A stretch of 17,069 nucleotides of DNA from Betaproteobacteria bacterium. GTDB lineage: Bacteria; Pseudomonadota; Gammaproteobacteria; Burkholderiales; Rhodocyclaceae. The position numbers were made by a program, and so were the translations under genes. Shown one piece after another: positions 6,023 to 14,874 of the stretch. The stretch spans positions 1-17,069 of the forward strand of contig JAIFNM010000081.1 in assembly GCA_020047725.1 (NCBI GenBank). The letters are read 5' to 3'. The notes under the pieces were generated by a model. The model had not been told where the DNA came from, ran no database searches, and worked only from the letters and a program-made list of their open reading frames with translations. Numbering within the stretch: position 1 is the first letter of the stretch; every line of letters starts with the position of its first letter.

Positions 6023-6424
6023 TCAATCGTCGCGTTGCGCAATAACGGTGGCGGGTTTAATGTCCTGCATAACCCTATTCAGGGTGTCCAGAACCTTGGC
6101 TGAGTTGAAGGGCTTGATGATAAAGCCACTGGCGCCGCCCTGAATGGACTCCTCTACGTTTTCCTTGCTCGGATTGCCGGTGATCATCACAACGATGATT
6201 TCCGGATATTTGCTCTTGATGTTCTGCAGAGCTTCCAGTCCGTCCATTTCCGGCATTACGACATCAAGGAAGACGATATCGGGTTTGTTGCGAGTAATGC
6301 TTTCGAGAGCAAGGCTCCCGTTTCGTGCTTCACCGATGACCTGACAGTTCTCGCTGCGCAAAATCCCACGCAGCAGTGTTCGCATCAGATCGTTGTCATC
6401 GACAATAAGAATTTTTGCAGACAT
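6023..6424 (-). CDS. Single-domain response regulator (CheY-like receiver)
   Basis: The 133-residue product is one REC domain without an output domain. The acidic pocket is D9/D10 (VDDND), the phospho-acceptor is D54 (VFLDVVMPEMDG), the switch Thr is T82 (MITGNP), and the conserved Lys is K104 (IIKPFNS). Such proteins act by contacting a partner such as a motor, kinase or cyclase. It lies 11 bp after the diguanylate cyclase gene on the same strand and is probably co-transcribed, so the two may share a phosphorelay. No histidine kinase is nearby. The ribosome site is weak (GAG about 11 nt before the ATG), which may mean dependence on upstream translation. No CheA/CheW genes are present, so a chemotaxis role should not be assumed. 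Confidence 0.93.
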   Translation of the reverse strand: MSAKILIVDDNDLMRTLLRGILRSENCQVIGEARNGSLALESITRNKPDIVFLDVVMPEMDGLEALQNIKSKYPEIIVVMITGNPSKENVEESIQGGASGFIIKPFNSAKVLDTLNRVMQDIKPATVIAQRDD

Positions 6425-6435
6425 TGGTTTGTTAC

Positions 6436-7392
6436 TCAGTTATCTTCGGGTTCTAGCGAACTAGTCTGGAAAACGCGGTTTCGACCGCTGTGTTTTGCCT
6501 TGTAAAGGGCGCGATCAGCGGCACCGACAATCTTCTGCGGGTCGGTTTCCGGCATGGCGACGGCTGAAGCGATGCCAAAACTAGCAGTTATATGGCCGTA
6601 TGGTGAATTGGGGTGGGGGATGGCCAGTTTGTTGATGGCTTTGCGCATCTGAGCAGCGACAAATGATGCTCCGATTAGCGAGGTTCCCGGAAGTACGGCG
6701 ACAAATTCTTCGCCTCCGTATCGGGCCAGGAGGTCACCGCCGCGATCCATCGAACTGGTCAGGGTCTGCGCGATCAGACGCAGGCACTCGTCGCCACTCT
6801 GGTGACCGCACGAGTCGTTGTACTGTTTGAAAAAGTCGATGTCGCACATGAGAATCGACAATTCCTCGCCCTGGCGCATGGCACGCCGCCATTCACGTAC
6901 GAGTACTTCGTCAAAATGGCGCCGATTGGCAATACCTGTCAGACCATCTAGCGACGTGATGCGCTTCAATTCCTGGTTGGCGATATCAAGTTTGCGGGTG
7001 AGCACAAGCAGGGACTCGCGCATCTGGATAATGCGTTGCATGGCGCAAATCTTCGAGGCGAGGACAATTTCACTGATCGGCTTCAGCAGGAAATCGTCGC
7101 CACCTGCAGCGATACCCATTTCGATGTCCTTGTCCTTGTTCAAAGAACTGAGAAAGATTATTGGTGTCCAGTCACCCGGTGCTTCGAGCTGCCGAATCTG
7201 GCGCGCCACATCGTAGCCGTTGATATCCGGCATGATGATATCGAGAAGAACCAGATCCGGACGTTCCATGAGAAAAAGCTCAATTCCGGCAGTACCTGTT
7301 GCGGCGGGTATGGGCGTATTCCCCATTCTTTTAACGTGCTCACAAAGAAGCTTCAGGCTGCTCTTGCTGTCTTCGATGACAAGGGTCTTCAT
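6436..7392 (-). CDS. Response regulator diguanylate cyclase (REC-GGDEF)
   Basis: This protein synthesises c-di-GMP from two GTP under phosphorylation control. Numbered from ATG 7392 (318 residues): the REC domain at 1-115 has E7/D8, phospho-acceptor D51 (LLDIIMPDINGY) and K104 (FLLKP). A helical linker (about 116-147) then leads to the GGDEF domain (148-308) with active-site GGEEF (226-230). RGGD at 217-220, five residues before it, is an intact I-site, so product inhibition is expected. The domain order is that of a WspR-like regulator with one receiver. The frame continues upstream to 7419, but ATG 7392 has AGGA 6 nt upstream and begins right at the REC strand (MKTLVIEDS). It is divergent from the DUF748 gene. 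Confidence 0.95.
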   Translation of the reverse strand: MKTLVIEDSKSSLKLLCEHVKRMGNTPIPAATGTAGIELFLMERPDLVLLDIIMPDINGYDVARQIRQLEAPGDWTPIIFLSSLNKDKDIEMGIAAGGDDFLLKPISEIVLASKICAMQRIIQMRESLLVLTRKLDIANQELKRITSLDGLTGIANRRHFDEVLVREWRRAMRQGEELSILMCDIDFFKQYNDSCGHQSGDECLRLIAQTLTSSMDRGGDLLARYGGEEFVAVLPGTSLIGASFVAAQMRKAINKLAIPHPNSPYGHITASFGIASAVAMPETDPQKIVGAADRALYKAKHSGRNRVFQTSSLEPEDN

Positions 7393-7424
7393 TCCGTTCC
7401 TAAACGAAAATTGGTGCATCGAAC

Positions 7425-7430
7425 ATTATA
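7425..7430 (-). promoter_or_regulatory. Probable -10 box of the diguanylate cyclase / response regulator operon
   Basis: On the minus strand this is a perfect TATAAT. It would start transcription near 7418 and give a leader of about 25 nt before ATG 7392, with the ribosome site AGGA inside it. No convincing -35 is found 16-18 bp upstream. The rest of the divergent region (7431-7548) shows only a weak plus-strand pair (TTGAAC at 7488-7493 and TAAATT at 7509-7514, 15-bp spacer) for the DUF748 gene. Confidence 0.48.
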
Positions 7431-7548
7431 ATAACCTGATTGACCCAAGAGCACTCCCAGCGATTACATTCTGGCGCGGTATCTGTTTTGAACGCGGCAA
7501 GTTCGTGATAAATTCAAGGTTCCGACACGTCTATTACCGCTGGATATC

Positions 7549-10500
7549 ATGATTGACAAGAAAAAACTCCACACAATCATTCAATCCCCGAAAACGAAGA
7601 GATACGGTTTGCGGGTCTTGCTCGCGATCATTCTGTTTACGGTACTCGGCTTTTTTGTTCTGCCGCCGGTAGTTAAATCGGTTGTGCTTGATCAATTGGG
7701 CAAAGCGCTGCAAAGACCAGTTGCGGTGAAAAGTGTCAGCATCAACCCGTACGCGATGACCATCAAGCTTGAGGGCGTCACGATCAGGGAGCGGGGCGGC
7801 GATGAGAACTTCGTCAGTTTCGATAGCCTCTTCGTGAATCTGGAATCAGCCTCGTTAGTCCGGGGAGGCTTGGTGCTCGGTGAAATTCGTCTGGAGAATC
7901 CAAAAATCAGGATTGTTCGTCAGTCCGATAAGAGATACAACTTCTCCGACCTGCTTGACGAGTTCATGGCCAAACCCAAGAGCAATGATCCAACGCCGGC
8001 TTTCTCTCTCAACAATATTCAGCTTGTCGGAGGGCAGATCGATTTTGATGATCGTCAGCTTGACGAAAAGCATGTTGTCAGCGACATCAACCTGACTTTG
8101 CCGTTTATTTCAAGCATGGCCTATGCCATTGAAAGTTTCGTGGAGCCGGCATTTTCGGCGCAGGTCAATGGCGCGCCGCTGGTCATCAAAGGCAAGAGCA
8201 AACCGTTCGCCGACACACATGAAACCGAGATGGCGATTGATTTGAGCGAGCTGCAACTGGCCAAGTACCTTGATTACAGTCCGGTCAAACTGCCGATCAA
8301 GCTTCAGTCCGGTGCGCTGAACAGCAACCTGAAACTCACATTCGTCCAGGAAAAAGATAAATCCCCGACGCTGGTTCTATCGGGAACAGCCGCCATCAAG
8401 AATCTCAAGGTCCTTGAAGCTTCAGGCCTACCGCTATTGATGCTCAAGCAACTTGAATTGGCGATCGGTTCGGCAGATCTGATGAACAGCAAGTTTGTCA
8501 TCGACCGATTTTTCGTGGATTCGCCGGAGATTCATGCCCGGGTCAGCCCGCAAGGTGCGTTCAACTGGATCGAGTTTTTCCGTCAGGAACTTGAAACAGG
8601 AAAGAAAAAGGAACCGGTCACCGCCAAGCCGGAAACATCAGACCCCGTTGCATGGTCGCTGGGAGATTTGAAGGTTGCGGGAGGAGCCATTCGCTGGCTT
8701 GACGAGTCTAACGGCAAGCCATTCAACGCGAGTGTAGAAGCCATCGAATTGGGGCTAAGGAAGCTTGGCAGCAAGGCCACGACACTTGCCGAATTCGATC
8801 TTTCCTGGCGGGTGACTGCCGATGAGTGGCTAAAGATCGACGCATTTTCCGTCAAGGGAGGTCAGCTGGATCTTGTCAAGCATGAAGTGGCCATGAGCGA
8901 CGTGTTGGCCCGCGGGGTGCGTGGCCTCCTTCGGCGTACTGCCGAGGGTAAGATTGACTGGCTTAAGCCGCCGGCAATGCGCGTTGTTGAAGCATCCCAG
9001 GAAGAGGCGTCCGTTCCGTGGAAGATTAACGTAGCCAAATATGCCGGCGAGGATATCGGCCTCCGTTTCGAAGACCAGGCTGTTTCTCCGGCGGCTACGC
9101 AAAGCGTCGATGGCTTGGGTTTTACGGCGGAAAACCTGTCGACCGAACCGGGGCAGACGGCCAAACTGGCAGTCCGCTTCAAACTTAATCGCAAGGGTGA
9201 TGTGGCAGTCGAAGGCACGGTAAAACCCTTCCCGCTTGTCGCCGACTTGAATCTGAATGTCAAAACGCTCGAACTATTGCCGCTTCAGGCTTATTTTGCC
9301 GAGAGACTGAACATTGCGGTGACGAGAGGTCAGATCACAGTCAATGGCAACGTGCAGCTGCGTCAGGGAGAAAGCAGCAAAGCCGAGCATACGCCTGGGC
9401 TGGCCGGAGGATTCTCGGGTCAGGCGACGATCGGCGATTTCTACGCCGTGGATAAACTGAACTCGGCGGATTTTCTGCGCTGGAAATCGCTTTACTTCGG
9501 CAAGGTCGATGCTCGCTTGAAACCGGATTCAGTAACGGTTGGCGAGATTGCGCTATCTGACTTCTTTGCCCGAGTAATTCTCAGCGCCGAAGGTAAGCTG
9601 AACCTGATGCAGATCGTTCGCAAGGAAAATGAAGCCGCGGTTGCTGTTGTTCCACAGGCGGCTGATCCATCGGCCATTCCGGCGAAAACGGCAGCAACAG
9701 CAGAAGATCAGGCCAGCGTCCCGGTCGCGCCAGTTGCCATGGAAAGCAAACCAGTGATGCCGATCAAGATCGGCAAGATCACCCTGCAAGGCGGTACGGT
9801 CAGGTTCACCGACAACTTTGTCAAGCCGAACTACACGGCAAATCTCAGGCAGGTCGGAGGTCTCGTTACCGGCCTGAGTTCAGACGCCGGCAGCGTTGCC
9901 ACTGTCGAACTGCGTGGCAGTTACGACAATGTCGCCCCTCTCAATTTGACGGCCAAGATCAACCCGTTAGCGGCCAAGCCTTATCTTGATTTGCAGGCGG
10001 ATATCAAAGGCATTGAGCTGACTTCGCTGTCGTCCTATTCCGGCAAGTACGCCGGCTATGCCATCGAAAAGGGCAAACTTTCACTGTTCGTCAAATACAA
10101 GATTGAAAATGATCAACTGGAAGCCGAAAACCGGGTGTTTCTTGATCAGCTAACGTTTGGCGAGCCGGTTGAAAGTGCAGATGCGACGAAGTTGCCGGTA
10201 ACGCTGGCCGTTTCGTTACTAAAAAACAGGAAGGGTGAGATTGATCTCAATTTGCCCATTTCGGGGTCGCTCAATGATCCGCAGTTCAGTGTTGGTGGGT
10301 TGATCATCAAGGTTATCGTCAATCTCTTTGTGAAGGCCGTGACGGCGCCTTTTGCGCTGATCGGTTCGATGTTTGGCGGTGGCGAGGAACTATCGAACGT
10401 TGAATTCGATTACGGGGTTTCGTCAATTACTCCCGAGGCACAGAAACGGCTTGAAAATCTCGCCAAGGCTCTGATCGATCGCCCGGCACTCAGGCTCGAA

Positions 10501-10959
10501 GTCGAAGGTTTCGTTGATGTAGAACGTGACCGTGAGGGCTTGAAGATGGCGCGCCTTGATCGCAAGGTAAGGGCGGCGAAGCGCGAAGATCTGACCAAGA
10601 GCAGCGTTGAGAGCGGTTCGGCCGAAACTGTTGAAGTCAGCGCAGAAGAATATCCAGCCTTGCTTGAACGGGTGTACAAGGCGGAGAAATTTCCCAAGCC
10701 GCGCAACATGATCGGCCTCGTGAAGAGTTTGCCGGTCGAGGAAATGGAAAAACTGATCCTGACTAATTCAGCGGTCGATGATGATGACTTGCGCGATCTG
10801 GGGGACCGCCGGGCGAGAACCGTACGTGACTGGCTGATTGAGCATCAGGTGTCTGCCGAGCAGGTGTTCCTGTTGCCGAGCAAACACGGTGAGGTCGAAG
10901 CCAAGAAGAATTCAGAGCAGAAGACCAAGTCAAGTCGGGTTGATTTTTCGTTGAAGTAA
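7549..10959 (+). CDS. DUF748 / AsmA-like large envelope protein with OmpA-like C-terminal part
   Basis: The 1136-residue protein has one N-terminal anchor (hydrophobic 21-43, with a Lys/Arg-rich cytoplasmic flank). A long periplasmic region follows, with the alternating beta pattern of AsmA-like proteins, including LGKALQRPVAVKSVSINPYA at 50-69. The AsmA/TamB/YhdP superfamily forms groove-like bridges thought to carry lipids between inner and outer membrane; this role is inferred for DUF748. An Ala/Pro/Val-rich linker (about 693-740) separates two beta-rich halves. The C-terminus holds a split OmpA-like pattern: VEFDYGVSSITPEAQKRL at about 951-968, LRLEVEGFVD just after it, and GDRRARTVRDWL near 1085, a layout I know from other DUF748 proteins. 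The start is ATG 7549, with only a weak TGGA before it. rmuC follows after 30 bp, so one transcript is likely. Confidence 0.9.
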   Translation: MIDKKKLHTIIQSPKTKRYGLRVLLAIILFTVLGFFVLPPVVKSVVLDQLGKALQRPVAVKSVSINPYAMTIKLEGVTIRERGGDENFVSFDSLFVNLESASLVRGGLVLGEIRLENPKIRIVRQSDKRYNFSDLLDEFMAKPKSNDPTPAFSLNNIQLVGGQIDFDDRQLDEKHVVSDINLTLPFISSMAYAIESFVEPAFSAQVNGAPLVIKGKSKPFADTHETEMAIDLSELQLAKYLDYSPVKLPIKLQSGALNSNLKLTFVQEKDKSPTLVLSGTAAIKNLKVLEASGLPLLMLKQLELAIGSADLMNSKFVIDRFFVDSPEIHARVSPQGAFNWIEFFRQELETGKKKEPVTAKPETSDPVAWSLGDLKVAGGAIRWLDESNGKPFNASVEAIELGLRKLGSKATTLAEFDLSWRVTADEWLKIDAFSVKGGQLDLVKHEVAMSDVLARGVRGLLRRTAEGKIDWLKPPAMRVVEASQEEASVPWKINVAKYAGEDIGLRFEDQAVSPAATQSVDGLGFTAENLSTEPGQTAKLAVRFKLNRKGDVAVEGTVKPFPLVADLNLNVKTLELLPLQAYFAERLNIAVTRGQITVNGNVQLRQGESSKAEHTPGLAGGFSGQATIGDFYAVDKLNSADFLRWKSLYFGKVDARLKPDSVTVGEIALSDFFARVILSAEGKLNLMQIVRKENEAAVAVVPQAADPSAIPAKTAATAEDQASVPVAPVAMESKPVMPIKIGKITLQGGTVRFTDNFVKPNYTANLRQVGGLVTGLSSDAGSVATVELRGSYDNVAPLNLTAKINPLAAKPYLDLQADIKGIELTSLSSYSGKYAGYAIEKGKLSLFVKYKIENDQLEAENRVFLDQLTFGEPVESADATKLPVTLAVSLLKNRKGEIDLNLPISGSLNDPQFSVGGLIIKVIVNLFVKAVTAPFALIGSMFGGGEELSNVEFDYGVSSITPEAQKRLENLAKALIDRPALRLEVEGFVDVERDREGLKMARLDRKVRAAKREDLTKSSVESGSAETVEVSAEEYPALLERVYKAEKFPKPRNMIGLVKSLPVEEMEKLILTNSAVDDDDLRDLGDRRARTVRDWLIEHQVSAEQVFLLPSKHGEVEAKKNSEQKTKSSRVDFSLK

Positions 10960-10989
10960 ACGGCCAAGGCCATTTTCCCATGGGCATTC

Positions 10990-12336
10990 ATGAGTGATTT
11001 TTTGTTGTATGGACTGGTCGCCATCAGTGTTGGCGTGCTGGTGCTGCAGTTTCTTTTGTTCCAGCGTGCCGGTCGAAAAGATGACTCGCTGGAGCCGCAT
11101 TTCCGTACCCTGGAAAGCGGTCTGGAGCGGGTTGAGCGAGAGTTGCGTCAGGAGATGGCGCGCGGTCGCCAGGAAGCGGCCACGGCGTCACGCGAAGATC
11201 GTGAAGAGCAGTCATTGGCGCTGGATCGGCTGGCCAAGACGCTGTCTGCACAGGTCGGGCAATTGGCGACCCTGCAGGGACAGCAGCTTGAATCGTTTGC
11301 GCAGCAATTGGGTCGTTTGACGCAGAGTAACGAGCAGCGTTTCGAGCAGTTACGGCTGGCGGTCGAGGCGCGATTAGGCGCCATACAGGCCGATAACGCG
11401 AGCAAGCTGGAGGAAATGCGCAAGACGGTCGATGAAAAGTTGCACGCGACGCTGGAACAGCGCCTTGGTGACTCGTTCAAGCTGGTCAGCGAACGACTGG
11501 AACTGGTGCACAAGGGTCTGGGTGAAATGCAGACGCTGGCTGCCGGCGTCGGCGATCTAAAGAAGGTATTGACCAACGTCAAGACACGTGGCACCTGGGG
11601 CGAAGTGCAACTGGAAGCCTTGCTTGATCAGGTGCTGACCGCCGAGCAATACGAAAAGAACGTCGCCACGCGGCCAAACAGTTCCGAGCGGGTGGAGTTT
11701 GCCATCCGTTTGCCTGGGCAAGAAATGGGTGGCGATGACAAGCGCCCGGTCTGGCTGCCGATCGACGCGAAATTTCCGATGGAGGATTATCAGCGTCTGG
11801 TTGAAGCTCAGGATCGGGCTGATCCACTGGCTGTCGAACTGGCCGCCAAGGCCCTCGAAATACGCCTGCGCGACGAGGCGAAAAAGATTCGCGACAAATA
11901 TGTTGAACCACCGTTCACCACGGATTTCGCCATTCTCTATCTGCCGACCGAAGGGCTTTACGCCGAAGCACTGCGCCGTGCCGGACTGGCCGATGGGTTG
12001 CAACGCGATTTTCGCATCAGCATCGCGGGCCCGACGACGCTGGCCGCCTTGCTCAACAGCCTGCAGATGGGCTTCCGTACACTGGCTATCGAGCAGCGTT
12101 CATCAGAAGTCTGGGGCGTTCTGGGGGCGGTCAAGACCGAATTCGGCAAGTTTGGAGAAGCGCTGGAAGCAACGCGCAAGAAACTCGAGCAAGCGACCAA
12201 GAGCATTGAATCGGCTGGCGTACGCACCCGTCAGATTGAACGCAAGCTGAAAGGTGTCGAAGCCCTGCCGGTAGTCGAAGCGCAGGTCCGGCTGGGCACG
12301 CTGGAGGAAATCGAGACGACTGACGAGGATGCATAA
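10990..12336 (+). CDS. rmuC: DNA recombination protein RmuC
   Basis: RmuC proteins limit recombination at inverted repeats and carry a PD-(D/E)XK-like nuclease fold; the exact reaction is unsettled. The 448-residue product has an N-terminal membrane segment (4-25), a long Gln/Glu/Arg-rich coiled coil (about 35-180), and the conserved RmuC domain (about 185-400). Family hallmarks are TRGTWGEVQLEALL (199-212), LPIDAKFPMEDY (256-267), FAILYLPTEGLYAEA (313-327) and GPTTLAALLNSLQMGFRTL (347-365). The N-terminal anchor would hold the nuclease domain on the cytoplasmic face of the inner membrane. The ribosome site before ATG 10990 is poor, so translation may partly depend on read-through from the DUF748 gene 30 bp upstream. 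Confidence 0.95.
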   Translation: MSDFLLYGLVAISVGVLVLQFLLFQRAGRKDDSLEPHFRTLESGLERVERELRQEMARGRQEAATASREDREEQSLALDRLAKTLSAQVGQLATLQGQQLESFAQQLGRLTQSNEQRFEQLRLAVEARLGAIQADNASKLEEMRKTVDEKLHATLEQRLGDSFKLVSERLELVHKGLGEMQTLAAGVGDLKKVLTNVKTRGTWGEVQLEALLDQVLTAEQYEKNVATRPNSSERVEFAIRLPGQEMGGDDKRPVWLPIDAKFPMEDYQRLVEAQDRADPLAVELAAKALEIRLRDEAKKIRDKYVEPPFTTDFAILYLPTEGLYAEALRRAGLADGLQRDFRISIAGPTTLAALLNSLQMGFRTLAIEQRSSEVWGVLGAVKTEFGKFGEALEATRKKLEQATKSIESAGVRTRQIERKLKGVEALPVVEAQVRLGTLEEIETTDEDA

Positions 12337-12367
12337 GAACTGAACCGCGTTCGTAGTGTCCAGTGTT

Positions 12368-12390
12368 AACAAACAAAACAAACAACAAAA
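12368..12390 (+). promoter_or_regulatory. A/C-only leader tract before the kinase gene
   Basis: These 23 bases contain only A (18) and C (5) and end where the possible start codons begin (GTG 12391, ATG 12394, ATG 12403). The tract includes AACAACAA, which fits the AANAANAA pattern bound by the Hfq distal face in Pseudomonas catabolite repression. There is no Shine-Dalgarno sequence. Such unstructured A/C leaders can also enhance translation through ribosomal protein S1. The role here is not established. Confidence 0.35.
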
Positions 12391-12402
12391 GTGATGAGCG
12401 CG

Positions 12403-14808
12403 ATGAGCAAACAAATAGGACGTTTCGAGATCGTGCGCGAATTGGGTCGGGGTGCTCAGAGCGTCGTTTATCTGGCGCGCGATCCGCATTTGCAGCGTGA
12501 CGTGGCGATCAAAACGCTGCATTTTTCACGACCCGATCCGCAGAAGAATCAACAATTGCTGTCCGAAGCGCGCATGGTCAGTCCGCTGCGTCATCCCAAT
12601 ATTGTCCCCATTTTCGAGGCCGGCGAAGAACTCGGTGATTTCTATCTCGTCTTCGAATACGTGCCGGGCAAGAATCTGGGCGATTTCCTGAAATCCAGTG
12701 GTCGTCTGACGCCGGTGAAGGCCATCGCGATTTTGCGGCCCGTGCTGGATGCGATTGCCCATGCGCATTCAGCAGGCATCATTCATCGTGACCTTAAGCC
12801 AAGCAACATCCTGATTGACGACGAAGGCATTCCAAGGGTAATGGATTTCGGTATTGCTGCCCGTGCCGAGGCACCGTCGAATGACAGCGAAGCTTTCATG
12901 GGAACACCATCCTATATGGCTCCTGAGTACCTTGCCAGCCGGGAAAGTAGTGAGCGAACCGATGTGTTTTCGGCGGGACTGGTGTTTTACGAGTTGCTCA
13001 CCGGACAGCGTGCAGTGCAGGGGAACAATGTCTTTGAAATAATGAACCGGTTAGCCAACGAGGATATCAAGTTGCCTGCAACTACTGGCGTTGAGGTCGA
13101 CGACGAACTGGCCAGCCTGCTCTATAAATCTGTTGCGCGCGATCCGCAACTGCGCTTTTCGTCAGTTACCCAGATGCGTGAGGCGCTGGATACTTACTTG
13201 GCGCCTGATGATCCAGTCTCATCCTTCGATTCCAAGCAGAGCACCATCGACTTCCTGTTGCGGCGTATGCGGCACAAGAGTGATTTCCCTGCGCTTTCCG
13301 ATTCGGTCAGTACGATCAACAAAATCACGGGTTCCGACAAAGAGAGCATCTCCAGCCTCTCGAACTCGATCCTCAAGGATTTTTCATTGACCAACAAGAT
13401 TTTGCGTCTGGTCAATTCGGTGTACTACCGTCAGTCGGGCGGCGGAAGCATCAGCACGATTTCACGGGCTGTACTGGTGCTCGGCTTTGATGCCGTACGC
13501 AACATTTCAACGACGGTCATGCTTTTCGAGCACTTGCAGAACAAGGGAAATGCTAGTCAACTCAAGGAAGAGTTCCTGCGTGCCAGCCTGGCAGCCATCC
13601 TCTCCAAGGAGATCAGCGAGAAATCCGCATCACGTGACATCGAACAGGTTTTTATTTGTTCGATGTTTCATAACCTCGGACGTTTGCTGAGCCAGTTTTA
13701 CTTCCCCGATGAAAGCGAAGAGATCAAGCGGGCAGTTGAACAAAAGCCTGGTAGCGAGGAGGCCGCCGCATTACAGGTGCTTGGGATTTCGTTTGAGGAT
13801 CTGGGCATCGGCATTGCGCGCGCTTGGGGATTTCCCAGTCTCATCGTCAATTGCATGCGCAAGCTTCCGGCCGGCAACGTACGCAAAGCCAATACGTCCG
13901 AGGATCGCATGCGCATCCTCTCGGCTTTTTCCAATGAGTTGTGCACGATGATCTCCGTGGGCGATCCTGAACAACGGCACAAGGAACTGCGTAAATCCAA
14001 GGCGCGTTTTGGCGAGAACATCTCGCTCAGTGAGCAGGCCTTGAGCGAGACGATGGAGAAGTCTTTTCTGGAGGTAGCCCAATTTGCCGGAATCCTCGGC
14101 ATTAACCTTAAGCAATCCACGTTCGGTCGGCAGATTAAAACCTGGAGAGCAACGCCGGAGGCTGAAGCGGTTGTCGACGCTGCACCTGGGGTGGCCAAGG
14201 AAAGCGCAGATACCGTACTGTCGGCAGTTGCCAAGGCAGCCCCACAAGATAGAGCTCCGGATGAGGATGAAGAAGAAACCATCCCCGACGTCGAGAATCC
14301 TGAAGTCATTCTGATGTCAGGAATTCAGGATATCAGCAACACGCTGGTCGAAGAATTCAAGCTCAATGACGTGTTGCGCATCATTCTGGAAACGATGTAC
14401 CGGGCCAAGGGCTTCAAACGTGTCATCCTGTGCGTCCGCGATGCGCGAAGCAACACGATGTTGGGCCGTTTTGGCTTTGGGCCGGATGCTTCGGATATTG
14501 CCAAGCGTTTCAACTTCTCCCTGGTTTTCACGCCAGATATCTTCCATGCCGCCTTGTCCAAGGGTGTCGACATTCTGATCAGTGATACCAATGATCCTAA
14601 AATTTCGACACGCATCCCGGAGTGGTATCGAAAGGGGGTGAATGCCGGAACCTTTGTCATTTTTCCCCTGTGCATCAAGACCAATCCGGTCGCCATGATT
14701 TATGCAGACTGTGATCGGGCCGGGGATATCGTCATTCCCGAGAAAGAATTGTCCCTGCTGCGGACTTTGCGCAATCAGGCGGTGCTGGCGATCAAACAGT
14801 CCAGCTGA
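12403..14808 (+). CDS. Ser/Thr protein kinase with HDOD and GAF domains
   Basis: This is a soluble 801-residue signalling fusion, numbered from ATG 12403. The Hanks-type kinase domain (about 5-266) is complete: P-loop LGRGAQSVVY (14-23), VAIK Lys37, helix-C Glu55, HRDLKPSN with D130, DFG D148 and APE 173-175. The HDOD domain (about 294-486) starts with FPALSDS and contains SLTNKILRLVNSVYY and LGFDAVRNI; the usual HD pair is H423-N424. An acidic linker at 619-630 leads to a GAF-like domain (about 636-800), perhaps the sensor. No transmembrane segment is seen, unlike PASTA-type kinases. Targets are unknown. Starts at GTG 12391 and ATG 12394 are also in frame; 12403 gives the most family-like beginning (MSKQIGRFEI). 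It is co-directional with rmuC, 66 bp upstream, and ends at a strong terminator. Confidence 0.93.
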   Translation: MSKQIGRFEIVRELGRGAQSVVYLARDPHLQRDVAIKTLHFSRPDPQKNQQLLSEARMVSPLRHPNIVPIFEAGEELGDFYLVFEYVPGKNLGDFLKSSGRLTPVKAIAILRPVLDAIAHAHSAGIIHRDLKPSNILIDDEGIPRVMDFGIAARAEAPSNDSEAFMGTPSYMAPEYLASRESSERTDVFSAGLVFYELLTGQRAVQGNNVFEIMNRLANEDIKLPATTGVEVDDELASLLYKSVARDPQLRFSSVTQMREALDTYLAPDDPVSSFDSKQSTIDFLLRRMRHKSDFPALSDSVSTINKITGSDKESISSLSNSILKDFSLTNKILRLVNSVYYRQSGGGSISTISRAVLVLGFDAVRNISTTVMLFEHLQNKGNASQLKEEFLRASLAAILSKEISEKSASRDIEQVFICSMFHNLGRLLSQFYFPDESEEIKRAVEQKPGSEEAAALQVLGISFEDLGIGIARAWGFPSLIVNCMRKLPAGNVRKANTSEDRMRILSAFSNELCTMISVGDPEQRHKELRKSKARFGENISLSEQALSETMEKSFLEVAQFAGILGINLKQSTFGRQIKTWRATPEAEAVVDAAPGVAKESADTVLSAVAKAAPQDRAPDEDEEETIPDVENPEVILMSGIQDISNTLVEEFKLNDVLRIILETMYRAKGFKRVILCVRDARSNTMLGRFGFGPDASDIAKRFNFSLVFTPDIFHAALSKGVDILISDTNDPKISTRIPEWYRKGVNAGTFVIFPLCIKTNPVAMIYADCDRAGDIVIPEKELSLLRTLRNQAVLAIKQSS

Positions 14809-14813
14809 TGAAG

Positions 14814-14846
14814 AAACGACCGTCAGGCGGAAACTGACGGTCGTTT
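14814..14846. terminator. Strong intrinsic terminator between the convergent kinase gene and bamD
   Basis: A perfect 13-bp stem, AAACGACCGTCAG (14814-14826) with CTGACGGTCGTTT (14834-14846), closes a 7-nt loop GCGGAAA. On the plus strand it is followed by TTTATT-type sequence and on the minus strand by TTTCTTC, so it can act for both converging genes. It starts 6 bp after the kinase stop codon and ends 28 bp from the bamD stop. Confidence 0.87.
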
Positions 14847-14874
14847 ATTGGGTATCGGAAAAATCAGCTGCGAT

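Noticed and set aside
7220..7552. 110-codon plus-strand ORF ending at the DUF748 start
   Set aside because: It lies mostly antisense to the REC domain of the diguanylate cyclase and shows no domain; its overlap with the DUF748 ATG is by chance.
11557..12003. 148-codon minus-strand ORF inside rmuC
   Set aside because: It is antisense to the strongly conserved RmuC domain and has no recognisable motif of its own.
13698..14309. 203-codon minus-strand ORF inside the kinase-HDOD-GAF gene
   Set aside because: The composition is Ser/Ala/Arg-rich as expected for an antisense frame of a GC-rich gene, and the sense strand encodes clear domains.
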